Below are positions 57,392 to 64,000 of a DNA stretch of 64,000 nt, in pieces. The DNA lies in assembly GCF_030486595.1 (NCBI RefSeq), contig NZ_JAUJZH010000005.1, positions 1 to 64,000 of the forward strand, read 5' to 3'. This DNA is from Variovorax ginsengisoli (GTDB lineage Bacteria > Pseudomonadota > Gammaproteobacteria > Burkholderiales > Burkholderiaceae_C). Under the pieces are notes generated by a model. That model had not been told where the DNA came from. It was given only the letters and a program-made list of their open reading frames with translations, and ran no database searches. Position numbers and translations under genes: made by a program. Each line of letters starts with the position of its first letter. Positions within the stretch are counted from its first letter, which is position 1.

Positions 57392-58744
57392 TCAGTCGGC
57401 GCTGGCCTGGACGACCGAGAAGGCCGCCGACAGCTCGGTGCGCGTGGCGAGCGCCAGCCGCTCGAAGGCGGGGCGGTTGGCCGCCGTGATGGGCGCGCCG
57501 CCGTCCTGCTGGGCGATGGTGGCCGGGTCGTGGTACTCGCCATTGACCCGGAACTCGAAATGCAGGTGCGGGCCGGTGGCCCAGCCGGTGGAGCCGACGG
57601 CGCCGAGCGTCTGGCTCTGGCTGACGCTCTGGCCGACCTTGACATCGACCCGGCTGAGGTGGGCGTAGGCGGTTTCCTGGTTGTTGTGGTGCTTCAGGAT
57701 GACGATGTTGCCGTAGCCGTTCTGGGTGCCGGCGAACTCGACCGTGCCGTCGCCGACCGCGCGCACCGGGGTGCCGGTGGGGGCGGCGAAGTCGATGCCG
57801 TGGTGCTGGCGCCAGCTGTTGAGGATCGGGTGCAGGCGCATCGCGAAGCCGCTGGTCACGCGCGAGAACTCGACCGGCGAGCTCAGGTAGGCGCGCCGCA
57901 GGCTGTCGCCGCTGGGGCGGTAGTAGCCGCCTTTCTGGCCGGGCTCCTGGTACCACAGCGCCTGGTAGAGCTTGCCGTTGCTCTCGAACTCGGCCGACAG
58001 CACGCGGCCGGTACGCAGGGTCTGGCCATCGGCGTCGAGCGTCTCGTAGACCACGGCGAAGCGGTCGCCCTTGCGCAGCGAGCGGAAATCGACATCGCCC
58101 GAGAAGATGTCGGCCAGCTGGCTGGCGACCGGATCGGGGATGCGGGCGTCGTCGGTGGCGGCGAACAGCGAGGTCCGCACGACGCCGCTGGCCAGCCGGG
58201 TCCCGGGCGTCAGGGCGTCGGTCTCGGTGCGGGCACGGAAGCCGGTCGGGGTCTTTTCGACCACCAGGCGCTTGAAGCCGCCGTCGCCATCGGGAATCCA
58301 GCGGGCGCTGAGCTTCTTCAGGGCGTTTTCCTGGGTCGCCTCGGCGGTCACGGTGCGGCCTGGACGGCTCAACAGCGCGGCCCGGGCGTCGGCGTTGCCG
58401 CGCACGAAGGCGGCGGCCGCAGGGTCGGAGAGGCCGAGGCGCTGCAGCAGGGCCTCGGCGGTGTCGCTCGAGCGCGTGATTTCGGTGCGGAACAGCGTGA
58501 AGCTGTGGGCGTCGAGCGCCTCGATCTGGTCGGCGAAGGAGGTGGACGGCGCAACGGCCTCGAACACCTGCTTGACGGGGATCTCGGCCGCGTCGGGGCC
58601 GAGCGAGGCGACAGCGAAGGCACCGCCACCAGCGGACAGCAGCAACGCGGCGATCGCAGCCGTGATCTGCTTGGGGTACGTCCGGAATGTGTGAGCCACG
58701 CGCGAAGCAATCAGCTCCTCGGCGGCAAGAATGCCGTTGATCAA
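57392..58744 (-). CDS. M23 family murein endopeptidase (MepM-like)
   Basis: A 450-residue membrane-anchored peptidase with an N-terminal hydrophobic segment (AAIAALLLSAGGGAFAVASL). The central part (about 60-270) is the OapA/LysM-like region of MepM relatives. The C-terminal LytM domain has the zinc motif HHGIDFAAPTGTPV (around residue 314), YGNIVILKHH, and HxH in GPHLHFEFRVNG (around 393). All zinc and catalytic residues are present, so it should cut peptidoglycan cross-links. It is divergent from tyrS; anmK follows. Confidence 0.93.
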   Translation of the reverse strand: MINGILAAEELIASRVAHTFRTYPKQITAAIAALLLSAGGGAFAVASLGPDAAEIPVKQVFEAVAPSTSFADQIEALDAHSFTLFRTEITRSSDTAEALLQRLGLSDPAAAAFVRGNADARAALLSRPGRTVTAEATQENALKKLSARWIPDGDGGFKRLVVEKTPTGFRARTETDALTPGTRLASGVVRTSLFAATDDARIPDPVASQLADIFSGDVDFRSLRKGDRFAVVYETLDADGQTLRTGRVLSAEFESNGKLYQALWYQEPGQKGGYYRPSGDSLRRAYLSSPVEFSRVTSGFAMRLHPILNSWRQHHGIDFAAPTGTPVRAVGDGTVEFAGTQNGYGNIVILKHHNNQETAYAHLSRVDVKVGQSVSQSQTLGAVGSTGWATGPHLHFEFRVNGEYHDPATIAQQDGGAPITAANRPAFERLALATRTELSAAFSVVQASAD

Positions 58745-58901
58745 ACTTCGAATTCCAGCTCAGGTTCAGCAAATCCGTACTGCGAGGGCCGTGTCGGACG
58801 GGCGGCAGGACGGTGCGTTCACAGCGCCGCTTAGAATCCGGCGCTTGGAAAAGTCGGGCTGAGTATAGCTTCGGCCATAGAGAAAACAGCCAAAGAGCCC
58901 C

Positions 58902-60134
58902 ATGAACCCCGGTTTTGTTACATCCACAAGTCTGTCCGAAGTTGTAGGACAGGCCCTCGAAATTTCACTCCGTGGGACTGACGAGCTGCTCCCCCAGGAC
59001 GAGTGGGTGCGCAAGCTTCAGCGCTCCGAGGCGACCGGGGCGCCGCTGCGGATCAAGCTGGGCCTCGACCCGACCGCGCCGGACATCCACATCGGCCACA
59101 CCGTGGTGCTCAACAAGATGCGCCAGCTGCAGGACCTGGGCCATACGGTGATTTTCCTGATCGGCGACTTCACCACCACCATCGGCGATCCGTCGGGGCG
59201 CAACAGCACCCGGCCGCCTCTGACCCGCGAGCAGATCGAGGCCAACGCGCAAACCTACTACAAACAGGCAAGTCTCGTACTCGACCCGTCCAAGACCGAG
59301 ATCCGTTACAACTCCGAGTGGAGCGATCCGCTGGGCGCCCGCGGGATGATCCAGCTCGCCGCCAAGTACACGGTGGCACGGATGATGGAGCGCGACGACT
59401 TCAGCAAGCGCTTCAAGGCCGGGCAATCGATCTCGGTGCACGAGTTCCTCTATCCGCTGATGCAGGGCTACGATTCGGTGGCGCTCAAGTCGGACCTCGA
59501 GCTGGGCGGCACCGACCAGAAGTTCAACCTGCTCGTCGGCCGGCATCTCCAGCAGGAATACGGCCAGGAGCCGCAGTGCATACTTACTATGCCGCTGCTG
59601 GAGGGGCTCGACGGCGTCGAGAAGATGTCGAAGAGCAAGAACAACTACATCGGCATCAGCGAGGCGCCGAACACCATGTTCGCCAAGGTGCTGTCGATCT
59701 CCGACACCTTGATGTGGCGCTGGTACACCCTGCTGAGCTTCAGGTCGCTGGCCGAGATCGCGGCCCTCAAGGCCGAGGTCGAGGCCGGGCGCAACCCGAA
59801 GGACGCCAAGGTCGCGCTGGCCAAGGAGATCACCGCGCGCTTCCACAGCGCCGCGGCGGCCGAGGCGGCCGAGCAGGACTTCATCAACCGCAGCAAGGGC
59901 GGCGTGCCCGACGAGATCCCGGAAGTCGCGCTGGGCGGCGCCCCGCTGGGCATCGCCCAGTTGCTCAAGCAGGCCGGCCTGGCGCCCTCGACCTCCGAAG
60001 GCAACCGCCTGATCGACGGCGGCGGGGTCCGCGTCGACTCAGCCGTGGTCAGCGACAAGGCACTGAAGCTGCCCGCGGGCACCTACGTCGTCCAGGTGGG
60101 CAAGCGCAAGTTCGCCAAGGTCACCCTGAGCTGA
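58902..60134 (+). CDS. tyrS: Tyrosyl-tRNA synthetase
   Basis: A 410-residue class I synthetase. The HIGH motif is in [18 protein letters not shown], the KMSKS loop in [11 protein letters not shown], and the C-terminal S4 domain begins near [16 protein letters not shown]. The [20 protein letters not shown] segment is typical of the TyrZ-like subgroup. ATG 58902 is used. A TAGAAT at 58832-58837 is a possible -10 element without an obvious -35. Confidence 0.97.
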   Translation: MNPGFVTSTSLSEVVGQALEISLRGTDELLPQDEWVRKLQRSEATGAPLRIKLGLDPTAPDIHIGHTVVLNKMRQLQDLGHTVIFLIGDFTTTIGDPSGRNSTRPPLTREQIEANAQTYYKQASLVLDPSKTEIRYNSEWSDPLGARGMIQLAAKYTVARMMERDDFSKRFKAGQSISVHEFLYPLMQGYDSVALKSDLELGGTDQKFNLLVGRHLQQEYGQEPQCILTMPLLEGLDGVEKMSKSKNNYIGISEAPNTMFAKVLSISDTLMWRWYTLLSFRSLAEIAALKAEVEAGRNPKDAKVALAKEITARFHSAAAAEAAEQDFINRSKGGVPDEIPEVALGGAPLGIAQLLKQAGLAPSTSEGNRLIDGGGVRVDSAVVSDKALKLPAGTYVVQVGKRKFAKVTLS

Positions 60135-60154
60135 GCCGCCCGGCCCGTTGCGGG

Positions 60155-60766
60155 CTATCGCACTTCAATGGTCACGCGGCGGTTGCGCGGCTCGGCGACC
60201 TCGTCGGCCGTGCGAACCGGCAGGTCGCGCTCGCCGCGGCCCACGGCCTCGATCCGGACCGGCGGGAAGTCCCGGGCGATGAAGAGTTGCCGGATTTCCA
60301 GCGCGCGGGTCAGCGACAAGTTGTCGTTGCGTGCCTGCGTGCCGACCGTGTCGGTGTGGCCCGTGACCACGATCTCGCCGCCGCTGCGCGCCAGGGCCGC
60401 CGCCAGGGCCTCGTTCATGGTGACTTGCGAGGCGGCCGTGAGCACGGTGCCGCCGACTTCGAAGTAGACGGTGAAGCTTTGTGCGGGCGGCGGCATCAGC
60501 TCGAACAGCGTCTTGTTCTGTTGCTTGACGCGCTCGGGGTCGGCCTTGTCGACGTTCGGCGCCCCGTGGGCGCCCAGCTTGGCCGTCGCCCGCTCGTAGG
60601 GCTGCGACAGCGTTTCCTCGCCGTCCTCGGTGCTGACCACCACCGCGGACGGTTTGCCGTCGGCCTGGGGCAGCAGCACGACACGGGTGGTCGGCGGCGT
60701 GGAGCAGGCGGCGAGCAGGGCGGATGCCAGGAGCGTGACAAGCAGGCAGTGGGAGCGAGGCGTCAC
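60155..60766 (-). CDS. OmpA-family lipoprotein
   Basis: A 203-residue lipoprotein (lipobox LLAAC near residue 20) with a C-terminal OmpA-like peptidoglycan-binding domain: GEIVVTGHTDTVGTQARND, LSLTRALEIRQLFIARDF and RNRRVTIEVR. It would tether the outer membrane to peptidoglycan or act as an envelope sensor. The GTG start overlaps the FecR-domain stop by four bases (GTGA), tying the two genes together. Function beyond peptidoglycan binding is unknown. Confidence 0.88.
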   Translation of the reverse strand: MTPRSHCLLVTLLASALLAACSTPPTTRVVLLPQADGKPSAVVVSTEDGEETLSQPYERATAKLGAHGAPNVDKADPERVKQQNKTLFELMPPPAQSFTVYFEVGGTVLTAASQVTMNEALAAALARSGGEIVVTGHTDTVGTQARNDNLSLTRALEIRQLFIARDFPPVRIEAVGRGERDLPVRTADEVAEPRNRRVTIEVR

Positions 60767-61269
60767 GGCTGCGAATCCGTCTCGACGATGAAGTCGGTGC
60801 CGCGAATGCCGATGACCGCGCTTTGCGTCTCGACGCGCACGGCATCGGGATGGGTCTTGCCGATCAGGCCGGTGACCATGCGCAGCGTGCCGCGCAGCAG
60901 CGAGACCACCATGCCGCCGTCCTGGGTGGTCGAGTCGAAATGGAACTGCTTGAGGTCCAGCCTGGAGGACGGGCCGACGACCAGGGTGGTGCCGTCGCGC
61001 AGCACCACGCTGGCGCCGGAGTCGGCGCCGGTCTGCAGGCGGTCGATCGGCGCCATGGCGTCGCCGGCCAACGCGGCCCGTGCCTTGGCGCTGCCGCTGA
61101 GCAGCTGGACATCGCCGCGGACCGACTTGACGATGCCGGCGCGTTCCTCGGCTGCCGAGGGCTTGGACGTCTCGGCCGCGAGGGCGTTGCCGACATGGAT
61201 GATCGGGGCGCCGACGCCGGCCAGGGCGAGGACGAGGCCCCGCAGGACCTGGTTCGAATTCTTGTTCAC
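60763..61269 (-). CDS. FecR-domain periplasmic protein
   Basis: A 168-residue exported protein with signal peptide ([21 protein letters not shown]) and a single FecR domain: [53 protein letters not shown] and [14 protein letters not shown]. Unlike the anti-sigma FecR it has no cytoplasmic part or neighbouring sigma factor, so it is probably a surface or ligand-binding module. GTG 61269 is preceded by GGAGG. Coupled to the OmpA-like lipoprotein downstream. Confidence 0.87.
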   Translation of the reverse strand: MNKNSNQVLRGLVLALAGVGAPIIHVGNALAAETSKPSAAEERAGIVKSVRGDVQLLSGSAKARAALAGDAMAPIDRLQTGADSGASVVLRDGTTLVVGPSSRLDLKQFHFDSTTQDGGMVVSLLRGTLRMVTGLIGKTHPDAVRVETQSAVIGIRGTDFIVETDSQP

Positions 61270-61404
61270 TGGACCTCCGCAACGATTCTGGGCGTTGCAG
61301 TCGATGGTACGCGAGGGGCGGACCGACCCCGATAATCCACCAGCGCGGCCCGCCCGGTCATTGCGCCTTTGTCCGCACTTTGCATTGTTGTTACCTTTCA
61401 TCCC

Positions 61405-62325
61405 TTGAAATTCGCTTCGCTGACTCCCGCACAGTTGCTGCGCGTCTCGATCGTGGTCGCCCTGGTCACGATCGTGCTGAAGGGCGCGGCCGGCTACATC
61501 ACCAACTCCATGGGGCTGATCTCGGACGCCATGGAATCGTTCGTGAACCTGGCGAGCGCCACCTTCGCGCTGGCGATGGTCACGGTCGCGTCCCGCCCGG
61601 CGGACGACGAGCATCCGTATGGCCACCACAAGGCCGAGTACTTCTCGTCGGGATTCGAAGGGATCCTGATCATCGGCGCGGCGATCGCCATCATCTGGGT
61701 GGCGGTGCTGCGGCTGCTCTCGCCGCAGCCGCTCGAGCAGCTCGGCTGGGGGCTGGGGCTGTCGATCATCAGCTCGGCCTTCAATGGGTGGCTGGCCTTC
61801 GTGATGTTCAAGGCCGCGCGCGTGCATCGCTCGATCGCGCTCGAATCCGACGCGCGCCACCTGGTCACCGACGTCTGGACTTCGGCGGCAGTGGTGGTCG
61901 GCATCGTGGCGGTCCACCTGACCGGCTGGCTCTGGCTCGACCCGGTGCTGGCCATCGGCGTGGCGCTGAACATCGTGCGCGAAGGCCTGTCGCTGGTCTG
62001 GCGCTCGTCGCAGGGCCTGATGGACGAGGCGATCGAGCCCGAGTCGCTGGCCTTGCTGCAAGCCACGCTCGAACGTTTCGCGACCGGCGTGCCGGAGGGA
62101 GCGCAGCTGCGCTTCGACGACATCGTCACCCGCCGGGCCGGCCAGCGGCGCTTCGCCGACCTCCACATGCACGTGCCGGGTGCCTGGTCGCTGGAGCGCG
62201 CCGCCGGACTGCGCGATGGCCTGGAGCAGGCGCTGATGGACGCGCTGCCGGGCCTGCGCGTAACCATCCAGCTGCTGCCGCTGGGCATGGAGGCGCGCGC
62301 CACGCCGAGGGCCGAGACGCTGTGA
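61405..62325 (+). CDS. Cation diffusion facilitator (CDF) family transporter
   Basis: A protein of about 306 residues with six membrane segments, exporting divalent metal ions such as Zn, Fe or Co. The metal-binding helices are in [20 protein letters not shown] (site residues D and N/S) and [20 protein letters not shown] (H and D); [17 protein letters not shown] is the family loop. The C-terminal cytoplasmic domain contains [18 protein letters not shown]. No ATG fits: I favour TTG 61405 ([11 protein letters not shown]); TTG 61369 is an alternative. The stop overlaps dtd by GTGA. Confidence 0.88.
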   Translation: MKFASLTPAQLLRVSIVVALVTIVLKGAAGYITNSMGLISDAMESFVNLASATFALAMVTVASRPADDEHPYGHHKAEYFSSGFEGILIIGAAIAIIWVAVLRLLSPQPLEQLGWGLGLSIISSAFNGWLAFVMFKAARVHRSIALESDARHLVTDVWTSAAVVVGIVAVHLTGWLWLDPVLAIGVALNIVREGLSLVWRSSQGLMDEAIEPESLALLQATLERFATGVPEGAQLRFDDIVTRRAGQRRFADLHMHVPGAWSLERAAGLRDGLEQALMDALPGLRVTIQLLPLGMEARATPRAETL

Positions 62326-62765
62326 AGGCGCTGCTGCAACGCGTCGGCAGCGCGCGGGTCGACATCGCCGGGCGCACCCTGGGCGCGATCGATGCGGGGT
62401 TGCTGGTGCTGCTGTGCGCCGAGCGCGGCGACACCGATGCGGTGGCCGACCGGCTGCTGGCGAAGATCCTGAAGCTGCGCATCTTCGCGGACGACGCCGG
62501 CAAGATGAACCGCAGCGTTCAGGACGTCGGCGGCGGCTTGCTGGTGGTGAGCCAGTTCACGCTGGCGGCCGACGTCAGCGGCGGCAACCGGCCGAGCTTC
62601 ACGCAGGCGGCGGCGCCCGATGAAGGGCGGCGGCTGTACGAGTACTTCGTGGGCCGGGCGCGCGATGCGCATCCGGTGGTGGCGACGGGGGAATTTGGCG
62701 CCGACATGCAGGTGCGGCTGGTGAACGATGGGCCGGTGACGATTCCGTTGGAGATGCGGATCTGA
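62322..62765 (+). CDS. dtd: D-aminoacyl-tRNA deacylase
   Basis: A 147-residue homodimeric editing enzyme that hydrolyses D-aminoacyl-tRNAs. The catalytic motifs are [17 protein letters not shown] (SQxT) and [11 protein letters not shown] (NxGPxT with Pro). GTG 62322 overlaps the transporter stop. Its own stop TGA (62763-62765) is the second codon-sized unit of the TCTGATCAG end of the hairpin repeat copy B, so the repeat supplies the stop. Confidence 0.96.
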   Translation: MKALLQRVGSARVDIAGRTLGAIDAGLLVLLCAERGDTDAVADRLLAKILKLRIFADDAGKMNRSVQDVGGGLLVVSQFTLAADVSGGNRPSFTQAAAPDEGRRLYEYFVGRARDAHPVVATGEFGADMQVRLVNDGPVTIPLEMRI

Positions 62766-62845
62766 TCAGTTGAGGACAGAGCAAAAACTGCTGCGCAGTT
62801 TGTTGGTCTGTCCCGCAAAGTCTCAGGCGGTCCCGCAAGGTCTCA
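62761..62845 (-). repeat. Interspersed hairpin repeat, copy B (with a duplicated end)
   Basis: Positions 62761-62825 (read on the minus strand) are the 65-bp repeat related to 356-420. In this copy the arms GGACAGACCAA and TTGCTCTGTCC flank a perfect inner hairpin AAACTGC-GCA-GCAGTTT. One end, TGAGACCTTGCGGGAC, is duplicated at 62830-62845. The block fills the gap between convergent dtd and ybeY and contains the stop codons of both genes. It could serve as a bidirectional terminator. Confidence 0.85.
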
Positions 62846-63295
62846 GTAAGGATTCCGTATCCCCAGGCCCGCGAGGATCTCGATCTCGCGCGCCTCCATC
62901 TCCTCGGCATCGGCCTCGCCGGTCTCGTGGTCCCAGCCCTGCGCATGCAGGGTGCCGTGCACCAGCAGGTGGGCGTAGTGCGCGGCCAGCGTCTTGCGCT
63001 GCTCCTTCGCCTCGCGTGCCACGACCGGCGCGCACAGCACCAGGTCGGCCATCACAACCGGGGATTGCGCGTAGTCGAAGGTGAGCACGTTGGTGGCGTA
63101 GTCCTTGCCGCGGAACTCGCGGTTGAGCTGCTGGCCTTCGTCGGCATCGACGAGCCGCACCGTGATCTCGCCGTCGGCATCGAGTGCGTGCCGGATCCAG
63201 CGGGCGACGCTGTGCCGCGGCAGGGCGGCGCGATGGCGCTCGACGCCCTTGAAGCGGGCGAACTGGAGCGACAGCGACAGGTCCGGGAGTGCCAT
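62843..63295 (-). CDS. ybeY: Endoribonuclease YbeY
   Basis: A 150-residue zinc endoribonuclease for rRNA maturation and ribosome quality control. The zinc motif [11 protein letters not shown] is complete, and [15 protein letters not shown] precedes it. ATG 63295 is used, two bases after the phoH stop; an upstream start at 63337 would overlap phoH. The stop codon comes from the hairpin repeat copy B. Confidence 0.96.
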   Translation of the reverse strand: MALPDLSLSLQFARFKGVERHRAALPRHSVARWIRHALDADGEITVRLVDADEGQQLNREFRGKDYATNVLTFDYAQSPVVMADLVLCAPVVAREAKEQRKTLAAHYAHLLVHGTLHAQGWDHETGEADAEEMEAREIEILAGLGIRNPY

Positions 63296-63296
63296 G

Positions 63297-64000
<704 letters not shown>

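Noticed and set aside
62519..62818. Minus-strand frame covering the end of dtd and the repeat
   Set aside because: Its N-terminus resembles the repeat-derived peptide at 363-470 and the rest is antisense to dtd; not a gene.

Overview
The window is about 64 kb of GC-rich (roughly 68-70%), densely packed chromosomal DNA. Gene content and order, GC-ending codons, overlapping ATGA/GTGA junctions, a SAH riboswitch before ahcY, Bug-type solute receptors and a leucine-degradation (liu) cluster all suggest a betaproteobacterium of the Comamonadaceae (Variovorax/Ramlibacter-like). This is inferred from gene content; no database comparison was possible. I see no rRNA, tRNA, CRISPR array, prophage or complete insertion sequence.

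Layout. 1-7.4 kb: end of an acyl-CoA dehydrogenase, a YchJ-like protein, a DUF3047 exported protein, a DedA-rhodanese fusion, thiC behind a TPP riboswitch, a HAD phosphatase and a patatin lipoprotein. 7.5-20.8 kb: leucine/isovalerate catabolism. An AraC-type regulator diverges from isovaleryl-CoA dehydrogenase, an acyl-CoA synthetase, both methylcrotonyl-CoA carboxylase subunits and methylglutaconyl-CoA hydratase, with DinB and DUF4126 genes embedded in the chain. HMG-CoA lyase is separated from the rest by ghrA, a PrlF-YhaV toxin-antitoxin pair and an IclR regulator. 20.8-24.3 kb: YbaK, DUF1289, a DsbA-like isomerase, an MHS transporter with an unusual periplasmic insert and a 50-residue membrane peptide. 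24.3-32.7 kb (minus strand): a complete malonate decarboxylase system (LysR regulator, MadLM transporter, MdcA, C, D, E, G, B, H). 32.8-38.6 kb: a double-length UvrA of 1,934 residues with four ABC ATPase signatures. 38.6-46.2 kb: an extragenic palindrome, an acetylpolyamine amidohydrolase-like protein, a Bug receptor, a GNAT gene broken by one amber codon, slyX, a DUF4399 protein, an HAD phosphatase, prfC and a periplasmic protein. 46.3-50.3 kb: SAH riboswitch, ahcY, tlyA, metF and rlpA. 50.3-64 kb: mostly housekeeping genes (rlmJ, rplM-rpsI, erpA, mdtD-like, anmK, an M23 peptidase, tyrS, dtd, ybeY, phoH), plus a lipoprotein/trypsin-like pair, a FecR/OmpA pair and a cation diffusion facilitator.

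How the parts work together. The liu genes would convert leucine-derived isovaleryl-CoA to acetoacetate and acetyl-CoA. The mdc genes would import malonate and decarboxylate it to acetate on a dedicated ACP. The riboswitch-led ahcY operon removes S-adenosylhomocysteine and supplies methyl-THF for methionine.

The most unusual structural signals are: a 65-bp hairpin-forming repeat whose ends supply the stop codons of three genes, with a third partial copy elsewhere; the double-length UvrA with one degraded zinc site; a transporter with a cysteine-containing periplasmic insert; and a SAH aptamer whose 3' strand overlaps a competing hairpin.
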